Origin: Oscillospiraceae bacterium
GTDB lineage: Bacteria > Bacillota > Clostridia > Oscillospirales > SIG627
DNA length: 64,000 bases
Direction of reading: 5' to 3'
Assembly (NCBI GenBank): GCA_034925865.1
Contig: JAYFRN010000008.1
Location: 46,677 to 110,676 of the forward strand
The notes beneath the pieces were generated by a model, which was not told the origin of the DNA, searched no databases, and was given only the letters and a program-made list of their open reading frames with translations. Position numbers and translations under genes: made by a program. Shown here piece after piece: positions 32,350 to 39,726 of this stretch. Position 1 is the first letter of the stretch. Every line of letters begins with the position of its first letter.

Positions 32350-33432
32350 TTACTTATCCAGGCCGATAATCGTTATATTAAGCAATGAAACATCGTTAAA
32401 TAAATCCAAGATGTTCCTTTCAAAGGAACCGCCGACATTCAACGGCTCGTCAATCTCTACCATAGGCCTGGTCAGACCTTTAGGGTAGTTTCTCACAACA
32501 GTAGCTTTAATTCCGTTACTAAGCACTACTCTTGAGCCGATCGGATACGGCGCAATTTTTTTAATAAAAATTGTAATCAATTCCGGATCAAACATTGTCC
32601 CGGAATTTCCAATAATGTGTTCTATGGCTTCGGACGGAGAAAGCGAAGCTCTGTACGGCCTTTCGGATGTCATGGCGTCGTATACATCACATATGGCGAT
32701 AAGCTTTCCTTCAATGGTCTGTTTATTTAAAGGAAGCCCGTAAGGATATCCGGAGCCGTCGCACCTTTCATGATGCGTTAATACGCCCACGACAGATTCG
32801 ACAGGAATTTCCCAATTTTTACGGAGATAATCGCCTCCGAGCTGACAGTGTTTTTTTATCTGCTCATATTCGTCATTTGTAAGTCGCCCGGGCTTATTGA
32901 GTATATCTTTTGGAATGAATATTTTGCCCAAATCATGGAGAATGGCTCCCATTCCGAGCTTATAGAGCCCGCTCCTGTTAAGTCCTGCCGCAGCCCCGAC
33001 CATAATTGACAGCGCCGCGACATTTACACAATGATAATATGTATAATTATCGTAAACCTTGAGATCAACAATATTTGCCATTACGTTTGTATCGCTTGAT
33101 ATGTCGTCAATAATTTCGTTCAGATAATACTTGAGCTCGTCATATACACGAACAGCGCTTTCGCTTTTTCTGCTACTGACCATTTCCAAAAATGACGACA
33201 GAGCGCTTACCGTATTATCCTTCAATTTTTTGCTTATGATTCCCTTTTCCGGCGATTTCTGAGGATACACATCGGTTATATATAATCCGGCAAAATCGTT
33301 ATTCATGAGCCTTGTGATTTGCTGTAAAGTCAACACCTGACCCGCCGCAAGCATAAGCTCGTTTTTCGGCCCCCGTATATCGGCGCCGAGAATCATGCCC
33401 GGTTTTAATTTGTCCGTTTGTACGAATCTCAT
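32350..33432 (-). CDS. HD-GYP domain protein, putative c-di-GMP phosphodiesterase
   Basis: 360 residues. An N-terminal segment of ~110 residues (LKPGMILGADIRGPKNELML resembling the N-region of many Clostridia HD-GYP proteins) is followed by a full HD-GYP domain: HD pair at His166-Asp167 in AILHDLGKIFIPKDILNKPG, His220-His221 in LTHHERCDGSGYP with GYP at 228-230, and ICDVYDAMTSERPY. All metal and signature residues are present, so c-di-GMP hydrolysis is plausible. It lies between flagellin 1 and cheY, so it may tie c-di-GMP to motility. Confidence 0.9.
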   Translation of the reverse strand: MRFVQTDKLKPGMILGADIRGPKNELMLAAGQVLTLQQITRLMNNDFAGLYITDVYPQKSPEKGIISKKLKDNTVSALSSFLEMVSSRKSESAVRVYDELKYYLNEIIDDISSDTNVMANIVDLKVYDNYTYYHCVNVAALSIMVGAAAGLNRSGLYKLGMGAILHDLGKIFIPKDILNKPGRLTNDEYEQIKKHCQLGGDYLRKNWEIPVESVVGVLTHHERCDGSGYPYGLPLNKQTIEGKLIAICDVYDAMTSERPYRASLSPSEAIEHIIGNSGTMFDPELITIFIKKIAPYPIGSRVVLSNGIKATVVRNYPKGLTRPMVEIDEPLNVGGSFERNILDLFNDVSLLNITIIGLDK

Positions 33433-33490
33433 TTTTCTCGGTCTCTTTATACTTTTTTTATGATTAAAATATTTCCGTATTTATTTTTTC

Positions 33491-33532
33491 AAAGCAGGGG
33501 ATGAACCTTACTTATCCAGCCCCTGCTTTTAA
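33491..33532 (-). terminator. Terminator after the flagellin array
   Basis: On the minus strand AAAAGCAGGGGCTGGAT pairs with ATCCCCTGCTTT across a loop. It ends the flagellin transcripts, downstream of the last copy. Confidence 0.75.
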
Positions 33533-33576
33533 AAATTTCATTATGCTACAGACTTAATTTTATAGCAAGACGCTGT

Positions 33577-34380
33577 TTACCTAAGAAGCTGGAGAACGCC
33601 CTGCGGCTGTGAATTAGCTTGCGCGAGCATAGACTGTGCAGCCTGAAGAAGGATATTATTCTTCGTATATTCCATCATTTCCTCTGCCATATCAACGTCG
33701 CGAACACGTGATTCCGCCGATTGGAGGTTTTCTTTCGTGGTGGAAAGGTTGTTTGCGGCATGGTCAAGCTGATTTTGCTGTGCGCCGTAGGTCGCGCGGT
33801 TTGTATTCATTTCCGTAATTGTATTTTCCACAAGATCAGTGGTTACATCGGCGGGAGCCGTATTAGCTGTATCTGTCTCAGCTTTCAATAGTGTAAAATT
33901 AGTTGTCGTCGCGGCCGCTATTGTAACGGTCTGAGTTCCGTCTTCGCCGTATTTTATTGCAGCGCCTGTAGTAAACACCGCTATACCGTTGAATTTCGTG
34001 TTGGTTAAAACATCGCCAATAGCAGTGCCGAGAGCCTTCATTTCAGCACCGATATTATTTTTATCATCTGCGCTGTAAGTACCGTTTTTTACCTGAACAG
34101 CAAGCTCCTTCAAACGGACAAGCATATCGGAAACTTCGTTTAAAGCTCCTTCAGCCGTCTGGATAAAGGATACGCCGTCCTCTGCGTTTCTGGTTGCCTG
34201 GGTAAGTCCGCGGATCTGGCTTCTCATTTTTTCTGATATTGAGAGGCCTGCTGCGTCATCGGCCGCGCGGTTAATTCGATAGCCGCTTGACAGCTTTTCC
34301 ATTGAACCATTGGCATTGGCAGTATTTACATTATACTGTCTGTAAGTGTTCATCGCCGAAATATTATGGTTGATTCTCAT
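33577..34380 (-). CDS. hag: Flagellin, copy 1 (last of four)
   Basis: 267 residues, the shortest copy. The N-terminal D0/D1 region (MRINHNISAMNTYRQYNVNT, MEKLSSGYRINRAADDAAGL, SEKMRSQIRGLTQATRNAED) and the C-terminal half (NQLDHAANNLSTTKENLQSA, ESRVRDVDMAEEMMEYTKNN, ILLQAAQSMLAQANSQPQGV) are nearly the same as in the other copies; the central ~45 residues differ. It has only D0-D1 plus a short loop, as in B. subtilis Hag. It builds the filament. Its leader has the GGA-loop hairpin at 34405-34422. Confidence 0.96.
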   Translation of the reverse strand: MRINHNISAMNTYRQYNVNTANANGSMEKLSSGYRINRAADDAAGLSISEKMRSQIRGLTQATRNAEDGVSFIQTAEGALNEVSDMLVRLKELAVQVKNGTYSADDKNNIGAEMKALGTAIGDVLTNTKFNGIAVFTTGAAIKYGEDGTQTVTIAAATTTNFTLLKAETDTANTAPADVTTDLVENTITEMNTNRATYGAQQNQLDHAANNLSTTKENLQSAESRVRDVDMAEEMMEYTKNNILLQAAQSMLAQANSQPQGVLQLLR

Positions 34381-34386
34381 TTATAT

Positions 34387-34422
34387 TCCTCCGTGAATAT
34401 TTTTACAGGATTCCATTCCTGT
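34387..34422 (-). promoter_or_regulatory. CsrA-type operator in the leader of flagellin 1
   Basis: On the minus strand ACAGGA-ATGGAA-TCCTGT puts GGA in a six-base loop; 11 bases later CACGGAGG holds the ribosome site and a second GGA. This is the two-site layout known for CsrA on B. subtilis hag. Confidence 0.65.
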
Positions 34423-34439
34423 TATTTTATTTATTATTT

Positions 34440-35312
34440 TTATTTGAGAAGCTGGAGAACGCCCTGCGGCTGTGAATTTGCCTGAGCAAGCATAGACTGT
34501 GCAGCCTGAAGAAGAATGTTGTTCTTCGTGTATTCCATCATTTCTTCCGCCATATCAACGTCGCGTACGCGGGATTCAGCAGATTGGAGGTTTTCCTTAG
34601 TGGTGGAAAGGTTGTTTGCGGCATGGTCAAGCTGGTTTTGCTGTGCGCCGTATCCGGCTCTTGTCGTATTGACCTCGGTTATGGCATTTTCAACAAGCGT
34701 GACTGTTACACCAGCCGGAGTTCCAGCCGCGGCAATGGTCACTTCCGTAAGGTCATTTATTGCCGCAGTCTTGGCATCAAGAATGTTAACTGCTTGACCG
34801 CCGTCTTCGCCGTATTTTATCGCAGCTGCCGTATCTGTTCCGGCATTGGTTAAAAGAGCCCCCACAACACCGTCTGCAACATCGGTAATAATTTCCTGAG
34901 CACCGAAAACTGTTATTCCGTTAAATTTAGTATTGACATATATATCGGAAATTGCGGTACCCAAAGCCTTCATTTCGGCGCCGATATTATTTTTATCATT
35001 TGCGCTGTAGGTTCCGTTTAATACCTGAACTGAAAGCTCCTTGAGCCTTGTCAGCATATCGGAAACTTCGTTTAACGCGCCTTCTGCCGTCTGAATAAAG
35101 GATACGCCGTCCTCTGCGTTTCTGGTTGCCTGGGTAAGTCCGCGGATCTGGCTTCTCATTTTCTCGGATATTGAGAGGCCTGCTGCGTCATCAGCCGCGC
35201 GGTTGATTCGGTATCCGCTTGACAGCTTTTCCATAGAGCTGTTTGCATGCGAGGTATTAACACTATACTGGCGATATGTGTTCATCGCCGAAATATTATG
35301 GTTGATCCTCAT
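34440..35312 (-). CDS. hag: Flagellin, copy 2
   Basis: 290 residues. Identical to copy 3 over about the first 135 residues and over the last ~75; the middle (about 137-210, ITVFGAQEIITDVADGVVGA through VTIAAAGTPAGVTVTLVEN) differs. The N-terminal NTSHANSSMEKL differs from NTANANGSMEKL of copy 1. Export and assembly signals (N- and C-terminal helices) are intact, so it should be functional. Transcribed after copy 3 in the same direction with a 57-base spacer that holds the leader hairpin. Confidence 0.96.
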   Translation of the reverse strand: MRINHNISAMNTYRQYSVNTSHANSSMEKLSSGYRINRAADDAAGLSISEKMRSQIRGLTQATRNAEDGVSFIQTAEGALNEVSDMLTRLKELSVQVLNGTYSANDKNNIGAEMKALGTAISDIYVNTKFNGITVFGAQEIITDVADGVVGALLTNAGTDTAAAIKYGEDGGQAVNILDAKTAAINDLTEVTIAAAGTPAGVTVTLVENAITEVNTTRAGYGAQQNQLDHAANNLSTTKENLQSAESRVRDVDMAEEMMEYTKNNILLQAAQSMLAQANSQPQGVLQLLK

Positions 35313-35319
35313 TTATATT

Positions 35320-35354
35320 CCTCCGTGAATATTTCTACAGGATTCCGTTCCTGT
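35320..35354 (-). promoter_or_regulatory. CsrA-type operator in the leader of flagellin 2
   Basis: ACAGGA-ACGGAA-TCCTGT on the minus strand: same stem as in copies 1 and 3, and one loop base changed while GGA is kept; CACGGAGG ribosome site follows. Confidence 0.65.
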
Positions 35355-35368
35355 TATTTTATTTTCTA

Positions 35369-36220
35369 TTATCTAAGTAGCTGGAGAACGCCCTGCGGCT
35401 GTGAGTTTGCCTGAGCGAGCATTGATTGCGCAGCCTGAAGAAGAATGTTGTTCTTCGTGTATTCCATCATTTCTTCCGCCATATCCACATCGCGTACACG
35501 GGATTCTGCCGACTGGAGGTTCTCTTTTGTGGTTGAGAGGTTGTTTGCGGCATGGTCAAGCTGGTTTTGCTGTGCGCCGTATCCGGCTCTGGTCGTATTG
35601 ACCTCGGTTATGGCGTCTTCAACAAGCGTGACTGTTACACCAGCCGGAGTTGTATTTGCTGCATCTGTCGCCGTTGTAAGTGCGAACATAGATGACGTCT
35701 TGGCATCAAGAATATTAACGGATTGTCCGCCGTCCTCTCCGTACTTTATCGCTGCTGCCGTAGCTGATCCGTCGTTCGATGCAAGTATACCGCCCGTAGC
35801 TGTCTGTGTTCCGAAAACCTTTATACCATTGAACTTTGTATTGACATATATATCGGAAATCGCAGTGCCCAAAGCCTTCATTTCGGCGCCGATATTATTT
35901 TTATCATTTGCGCTGTAGGTTCCGTTTAATACCTGAACTGAAAGCTCCTTGAGCCTTGTAAGCATATCGGAAACTTCGTTCAAAGCTCCTTCTGCGGTCT
36001 GAATAAAGGATACGCCGTCCTCTGCGTTTCTGGTCGCCTGTGTGAGCCCGCGGATCTGGCTTCTCATTTTCTCTGATATCGAAAGGCCTGCGGCATCATC
36101 TGCTGCGCGGTTGATTCGGTATCCGCTTGACAGCTTTTCCATAGAGCTGTTTGCATGCGAGGTGTTGACACTATACTGGCGATATGTGTTCATCGCCGAA
36201 ATATTGTGGTTGATTCTCAT
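35369..36220 (-). CDS. hag: Flagellin, copy 3
   Basis: 283 residues with intact D0/D1 ends. Its central segment (IKVFGTQTATGGILASNDGS through TSSMFALTTATDAANTTP) is unlike copies 2 and 4, but the following GVTVTLVEDAITEVNTTRAG is shared with copy 2 almost exactly, as is the N-terminal part. The mosaic sharing suggests gene conversion among copies. It has its own leader hairpin and ribosome site; no obvious own promoter in the 64-base spacer. Confidence 0.96.
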   Translation of the reverse strand: MRINHNISAMNTYRQYSVNTSHANSSMEKLSSGYRINRAADDAAGLSISEKMRSQIRGLTQATRNAEDGVSFIQTAEGALNEVSDMLTRLKELSVQVLNGTYSANDKNNIGAEMKALGTAISDIYVNTKFNGIKVFGTQTATGGILASNDGSATAAAIKYGEDGGQSVNILDAKTSSMFALTTATDAANTTPAGVTVTLVEDAITEVNTTRAGYGAQQNQLDHAANNLSTTKENLQSAESRVRDVDMAEEMMEYTKNNILLQAAQSMLAQANSQPQGVLQLLR

Positions 36221-36228
36221 TTTTCATT

Positions 36229-36263
36229 CCTCCGTGAATATTTTTTCAGGATTCCATTCCTGT
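36229..36263 (-). promoter_or_regulatory. CsrA-type operator in the leader of flagellin 3
   Basis: CAGGA-ATGGAA-TCCTG on the minus strand (outermost pair lost) with GGA in the loop, followed by CACGGAGG. Confidence 0.6.
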
Positions 36264-36284
36264 TGATTTTAGTTTTAACTCCTA

Positions 36285-37157
36285 TTATTTAAGAAGCTGG
36301 AGAACGCCCTGCGGCTGTGAGTTTGCCTGAGCGAGCATAGACTGTGCAGCCTGAAGAAGAATGTTGTTCTTCGTGTATTCCATCATTTCTTCCGCCATGT
36401 CCACATCGCGCACGCGGGATTCCGCTGATTGGAGGTTTTCCTTCGTGGTCGAAAGGTTGTTTGCGGCATGGTCAAGCTGGTTCTGCTGTGCGCCGTATCC
36501 TGCTCTTGTCGTATTGACCTCGGTTATGGCGTCTTCAACTGCTGTTACCGACACCAAAGCCGCATTGGCGGCTTTCGTAGCCGCATCAGCACCGGTCGTT
36601 GCCGCCGCGGTGAGTAATGTCAAGTCGTTGACTTCGCTTGTAATTGCGGAGTTGATTGTAACGGTCTGAGTTCCGTTTTCGCCGTACGCTATTGTCGCCG
36701 CAGTACCGGAAGTGACTTCTGCAAGAGTATCTGTGCCTGATTGTGCTCCAAAAACCGCAATTCCATTGAATTTTGTATTAACATAGATGCCGGTAATCGC
36801 GGTGCCGAGAGCTTTCATTTCTGCGCCGATGTTTGCTTTGTCATCGTTGCTGTAGGTTCCGTTCTGAACTTGAACCGCAAGCTCCTTTAGCCTTGTAAGC
36901 ATATCTGAAACTTCGTTCAAAGCGCCTTCTGCGGTTTGGATGAAGGATACGCCGTCCTCTGCGTTTCTGGTTGCCTGAGTAAGACCGCGGATCTGGCTTC
37001 TCATTTTCTCTGAAATTGAAAGACCTGCGGCGTCATCGGCGGCGCGGTTGATTCGGTATCCGCTCGACAGCTTTTCCATTGAGCTGTTGGCATTGGCAGT
37101 ATTTACATTATACTGTCTGTAGGTGTTCATTGCTGAGATATTGTGGTTGATTCTCAT
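36285..37157 (-). CDS. hag: Flagellin, copy 4 (first transcribed)
   Basis: 290 residues, first in the array behind the SigD-like promoter. N-terminus NTANANSSMEKL combines features of copies 1 and 2. Its central part (SGTDTLAEVTSGTAATIAYG, ENGTQTVTINSAITSEVNDL, then an Ala-rich TGADAATKAANAALVSVTAV) is distinct; GTQTVTI is shared with copy 1. The C-terminal ~75 residues are the common block. Differences in surface loops may change the filament's antigenic face. Confidence 0.96.
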   Translation of the reverse strand: MRINHNISAMNTYRQYNVNTANANSSMEKLSSGYRINRAADDAAGLSISEKMRSQIRGLTQATRNAEDGVSFIQTAEGALNEVSDMLTRLKELAVQVQNGTYSNDDKANIGAEMKALGTAITGIYVNTKFNGIAVFGAQSGTDTLAEVTSGTAATIAYGENGTQTVTINSAITSEVNDLTLLTAAATTGADAATKAANAALVSVTAVEDAITEVNTTRAGYGAQQNQLDHAANNLSTTKENLQSAESRVRDVDMAEEMMEYTKNNILLQAAQSMLAQANSQPQGVLQLLK

Positions 37158-37164
37158 TTCATTT

Positions 37165-37201
37165 CCTCCTTGAAATTTTCATACGGGATTCCTTTCCCTG
37201 T
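37165..37201 (-). promoter_or_regulatory. CsrA-type operator in the leader of flagellin 4
   Basis: On the minus strand AC-A-GGGA, loop AAGGAA, TCCC-GT: the A-U pairs of the other copies are here G-C pairs, so the stem is kept by compensating change; GGA remains in the loop. AAGGAGG ribosome site follows. Confidence 0.65.
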
Positions 37202-37253
37202 ATTTAAAAGCCTATTCTGTCTAAGCTTTTCGGAGCTTTTGCTCTTACATTAT

Positions 37254-37279
37254 ATATCGTTTATCAAATCGTTTTTTTA
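37254..37279 (-). promoter_or_regulatory. SigD-like promoter of the flagellin array
   Basis: On the minus strand TAAA, 14 bases, AACGATAT (consensus TAAA-N15-GCCGATAT; six of eight in the -10). It lies between the csrA terminator and flagellin 4. Confidence 0.5.
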
Positions 37280-37292
37280 ATATATATTTTAC

Positions 37293-37323
37293 AAAAAGCG
37301 GCGAGCTTATTGCTCACCGCTTT
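37293..37323 (-). terminator. Terminator of the flgM-csrA operon
   Basis: On the minus strand AAAGCGGTGAGC pairs with GCTCGCCGCTTTTT (one G-U) around AATAA, seven bases beyond the csrA stop. Confidence 0.85.
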
Positions 37324-37329
37324 ATTTCT

Positions 37330-37575
37330 TTATTTTTTATCTATTCCTATTTCCCGCAATTTATCTTTTAATATTTCCAAATCGGCCATTCCTTCAGATA
37401 ATACCGCGTCCATATTGCTTCTCTCGGTTTCTATGACCTCTGTTCGCATTATTTTTATATCAGGCGGAGCCTTAATTCCTATTTTAATCTTATCACCGCT
37501 GATTTCGAGAATGGTAATTTTAATTTCATCTCCGGCGGTAAAGCTCTCTCCGGGTTTTCTGCTAATGATCAACAT
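37330..37575 (-). CDS. csrA: Translational regulator CsrA
   Basis: 81 residues with the CsrA core MLIISRKPGESFTAGDEIKI, TILEISGDKIKIGIKAPPDI, MRTEV. The C-terminal ~25 residues extend the protein as is usual in Bacillota, where this region binds FliW. CsrA binds GGA-loop hairpins and blocks ribosome sites; here the four flagellin leaders just downstream carry such hairpins. It follows fliW by five bases, so the two are co-expressed. Confidence 0.96.
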   Translation of the reverse strand: MLIISRKPGESFTAGDEIKITILEISGDKIKIGIKAPPDIKIMRTEVIETERSNMDAVLSEGMADLEILKDKLREIGIDKK

Positions 37576-37580
37576 AGCTG

Positions 37581-38027
37581 TTACGCCCTTTCGTTTTCAA
37601 ATAATTTGAATCTGACGGGATACTCTCCGTTTTCGAGTATCACCTGCGCTCCGAGCCTTTCTTTAAAATTCACAGCGATCGGGCTTCTTAAATTTACTGT
37701 TGAAGCTTTTACATTGCTCGGTATTACGGCGATTACAAAAAAGCACAAATCATCGGCAGTGTCGGCTTTTAGTATTTTTATCATGTCCTCTGGGATATCC
37801 GGATTATAATCCTTAATAATATTTTCAGCGGGAAGGATGATAAAACGGGGATTTTCGTTCTCGATCGATTGGAGCTGCATAAAGCCAGATTTATTCCCGG
37901 AATTGATTATAACAAAGCTCTTGCTTTCCTCAAAAGCATACACGCCTTTCGGAAATGAAATAATGTCTTCTTCATTTATATCAAGAATGCCATAATCCTT
38001 TGTATTTATCATCATATTAATTACCAT
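37581..38027 (-). CDS. fliW: Flagellar assembly factor FliW
   Basis: 148 residues. FliW pattern: INTKDYGILDINEEDIISFP, KGVYAFEESKSFVIIN, and ENENPRFIILPAENIIKDYN; C-terminal VNLRSPIAVNFKERLGAQVI is characteristic. FliW binds either flagellin or CsrA: when flagellin is low inside the cell FliW blocks CsrA and lets flagellin be translated. Three in-frame ATGs (38027, 38015, 38012) compete; none has a strong ribosome site, and family alignment favours the later ones (MMINTKDYG). Preceded by the DUF6470 gene, as in B. subtilis. Confidence 0.93.
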   Translation of the reverse strand: MVINMMINTKDYGILDINEEDIISFPKGVYAFEESKSFVIINSGNKSGFMQLQSIENENPRFIILPAENIIKDYNPDIPEDMIKILKADTADDLCFFVIAVIPSNVKASTVNLRSPIAVNFKERLGAQVILENGEYPVRFKLFENERA

Positions 38028-38099
38028 GATTAATAATCGCAGACGATTAAAAATCTATCCTTATTCGAATTTATTATTTTCCAAAAATCGTAGCTTGTT

Positions 38100-38603
38100 T
38101 CAGCCATCCGACCATCTGTCCACGCTGATTTCAACGGAATATGGTACATATTCTATATTTACGCTTCCGGGATTCCATGAAATATCCAGATCGTCTTTTT
38201 TGTAATTTATATCATTATAGCCTTCGGTCCAACTTATTTCAGGCTTCGCATCAGGAATGAATTCCAAAAACAACTGCGGATTTTTAATAAATCTTCCCGA
38301 GCGCGCCTCCGCAATTGTCATTTTATGCGGTCCGAGCAGTGCGTTTTTTTCTTCCGCCTTCCGCTCCATGAATTCATATACAGCCTGTTTGCCTTTTTGA
38401 ACAATTTCCTCGGCTTGTTTTCTATTGGATTTAATTCCTATTGAATCGAAAAACTGCTCGTTGTCGATATTCATTTTTATCGGATGCGATTCCATGGTAT
38501 AGCCGTTTTTTGTAGTTCTGATATTTATTTCGGCTCGCTTCGATTCGATCAATGCCTTTGCTCTTGTTATATTGAATTTAAGCGAAACAGGATAACTGAA
38601 CAT
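38100..38603 (-). CDS. yviE: DUF6470 (YviE-like) flagellar-locus protein
   Basis: 167 residues of the DUF6470 family: FNITRAKALIESKRAEINIR at the start, FFDSIGIKSNRKQAEEIVQK, and a C-terminal WTEGYNDINYKKDDLDISWN with a VDRW end. Its place between flgL and fliW is exactly that of yviE in B. subtilis. The molecular role is unknown; conservation of place implies a part in late flagellar assembly. It starts three bases after flgL ends. The spacer to fliW is 72 bases. Confidence 0.8.
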   Translation of the reverse strand: MFSYPVSLKFNITRAKALIESKRAEINIRTTKNGYTMESHPIKMNIDNEQFFDSIGIKSNRKQAEEIVQKGKQAVYEFMERKAEEKNALLGPHKMTIAEARSGRFIKNPQLFLEFIPDAKPEISWTEGYNDINYKKDDLDISWNPGSVNIEYVPYSVEISVDRWSDG

Positions 38604-38606
38604 ATA

Positions 38607-39575
38607 TTATCGTAAATAATCAAGCAGAGACGGCTGAAGGATTTTCGTTCCCATTTGGAGACACGCATTGTATACAAGCTCACGCTCGCTGTACATAAGC
38701 GCACCTTCGTCAAGCGTGAGAACTTCAAGCTCGTTTTGCTTTTTTGAATCGGTCAATTTTCTGTTTGCAAGTCTGTCATTAAAATATGTAACAAAATTGC
38801 TTTTTTCACCTATGCTTACATAATTCAACCTTACATTGTCGGCTATGTCATTTAATTTATCCGAATACTGCTTTATATTTGAGAGATCTCCGCTTTCAAG
38901 CTTATTGGCAATATTGCCGAGGAGATTGTAAAGATTATTGGTTATCCCGTTTGCGTCGACTCCAGTGCCGAGAATTTCCGCGCCGGAAAAGGCGATGTTC
39001 ATTGCGGAATCCGGCGATACCACTCCGCTCCCGTCAATTTTTAATCCTATACCGATATCTATAAATTTATATTCCTTTGAAAACGTGGCTGTATCAACAT
39101 CCTGTCCTCTGTACAGGAGAGCTCCGCCAACACCGAGCGTAAAAGGCATGGCATCCGTTGCTTCACCGCCGAACATATAATCATCAGAATATTTCGCGTT
39201 TGCCGCGCTCATTATTGTCGTCTGAAAGCTTCTGAGCGCATTTGCCACTGTTTTGCGAGCGGAGGGATCGCTTGTCCCGGTAATACCCTGTAATACCTGA
39301 GCAACTGCTTCCGTAGTCACATCGTTTATTATTGATATCGTGCTCTCCGCTTCGTCTAAAAGTCCCTGTACATCTGACAGATTATTCTTGTAAACTTCAT
39401 TTTGGGCAAGGCTGTCTCTGATTCTGAACGCTCTTATTGCCGTGGCGGGATCCTCTGAAATACTCAGGAATTTCCTTTCGGCCGACACTTTTTCCGACAC
39501 TTCATTGAGATCGGAAAGACTGTTGTTAAGCATTTTCACATAATTGCCAGATATTAGCTTGTTTGTCAGTCTCAT
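38607..39575 (-). CDS. flgL: Hook-filament junction protein FlgL
   Basis: 322 residues with flagellin-like ends: MRLTNKLISGNYVKMLNNSL, SERKFLSISEDPATAIRAFR at the N-terminus and ELVYNACLQMGTKILQPSLL at the C-terminus. Middle portion holds GITGTSDPSARKTVANALRS and a beta-rich domain. FlgL (HAP3) joins FlgK to the filament. Length is near that of B. subtilis FlgL (298). Repeat copy E lies between flgK and this gene within the presumed operon. Confidence 0.93.
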   Translation of the reverse strand: MRLTNKLISGNYVKMLNNSLSDLNEVSEKVSAERKFLSISEDPATAIRAFRIRDSLAQNEVYKNNLSDVQGLLDEAESTISIINDVTTEAVAQVLQGITGTSDPSARKTVANALRSFQTTIMSAANAKYSDDYMFGGEATDAMPFTLGVGGALLYRGQDVDTATFSKEYKFIDIGIGLKIDGSGVVSPDSAMNIAFSGAEILGTGVDANGITNNLYNLLGNIANKLESGDLSNIKQYSDKLNDIADNVRLNYVSIGEKSNFVTYFNDRLANRKLTDSKKQNELEVLTLDEGALMYSERELVYNACLQMGTKILQPSLLDYLR

Positions 39576-39593
39576 ATTAACAATACCTCTTGA

Positions 39594-39700
39594 TAATTAA
39601 AACGGCAATTAAATAAGTCTTGTCTTTATAGAGAGAAAAGTCCGTACATAAGAGCCTTTTCTCTCTTTTAGCGGTAATTATTTAATTGCCGAGTTAATAA
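39594..39700 (+). repeat. Palindromic repeat family, copy E (107 bp)
   Basis: TAATTAAAACGGCAATTAAA start; GAGAGAAAAGTCC and GAGCCTTTTCTCTC arms; end TTAATTGCCGAGTTAATAA. It is inserted between flgK and flgL, so must be read through. Confidence 0.85.
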
Positions 39701-39726
39701 TATTCCTATTATTTGCGCAAGCTGAT

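Noticed and set aside
34516-36669. Repeated plus-strand frames (MLFFVYSIISSAISTSRTR type) across the flagellins
   Set aside because: They recur only because they are the antisense of the conserved flagellin C-terminal block.
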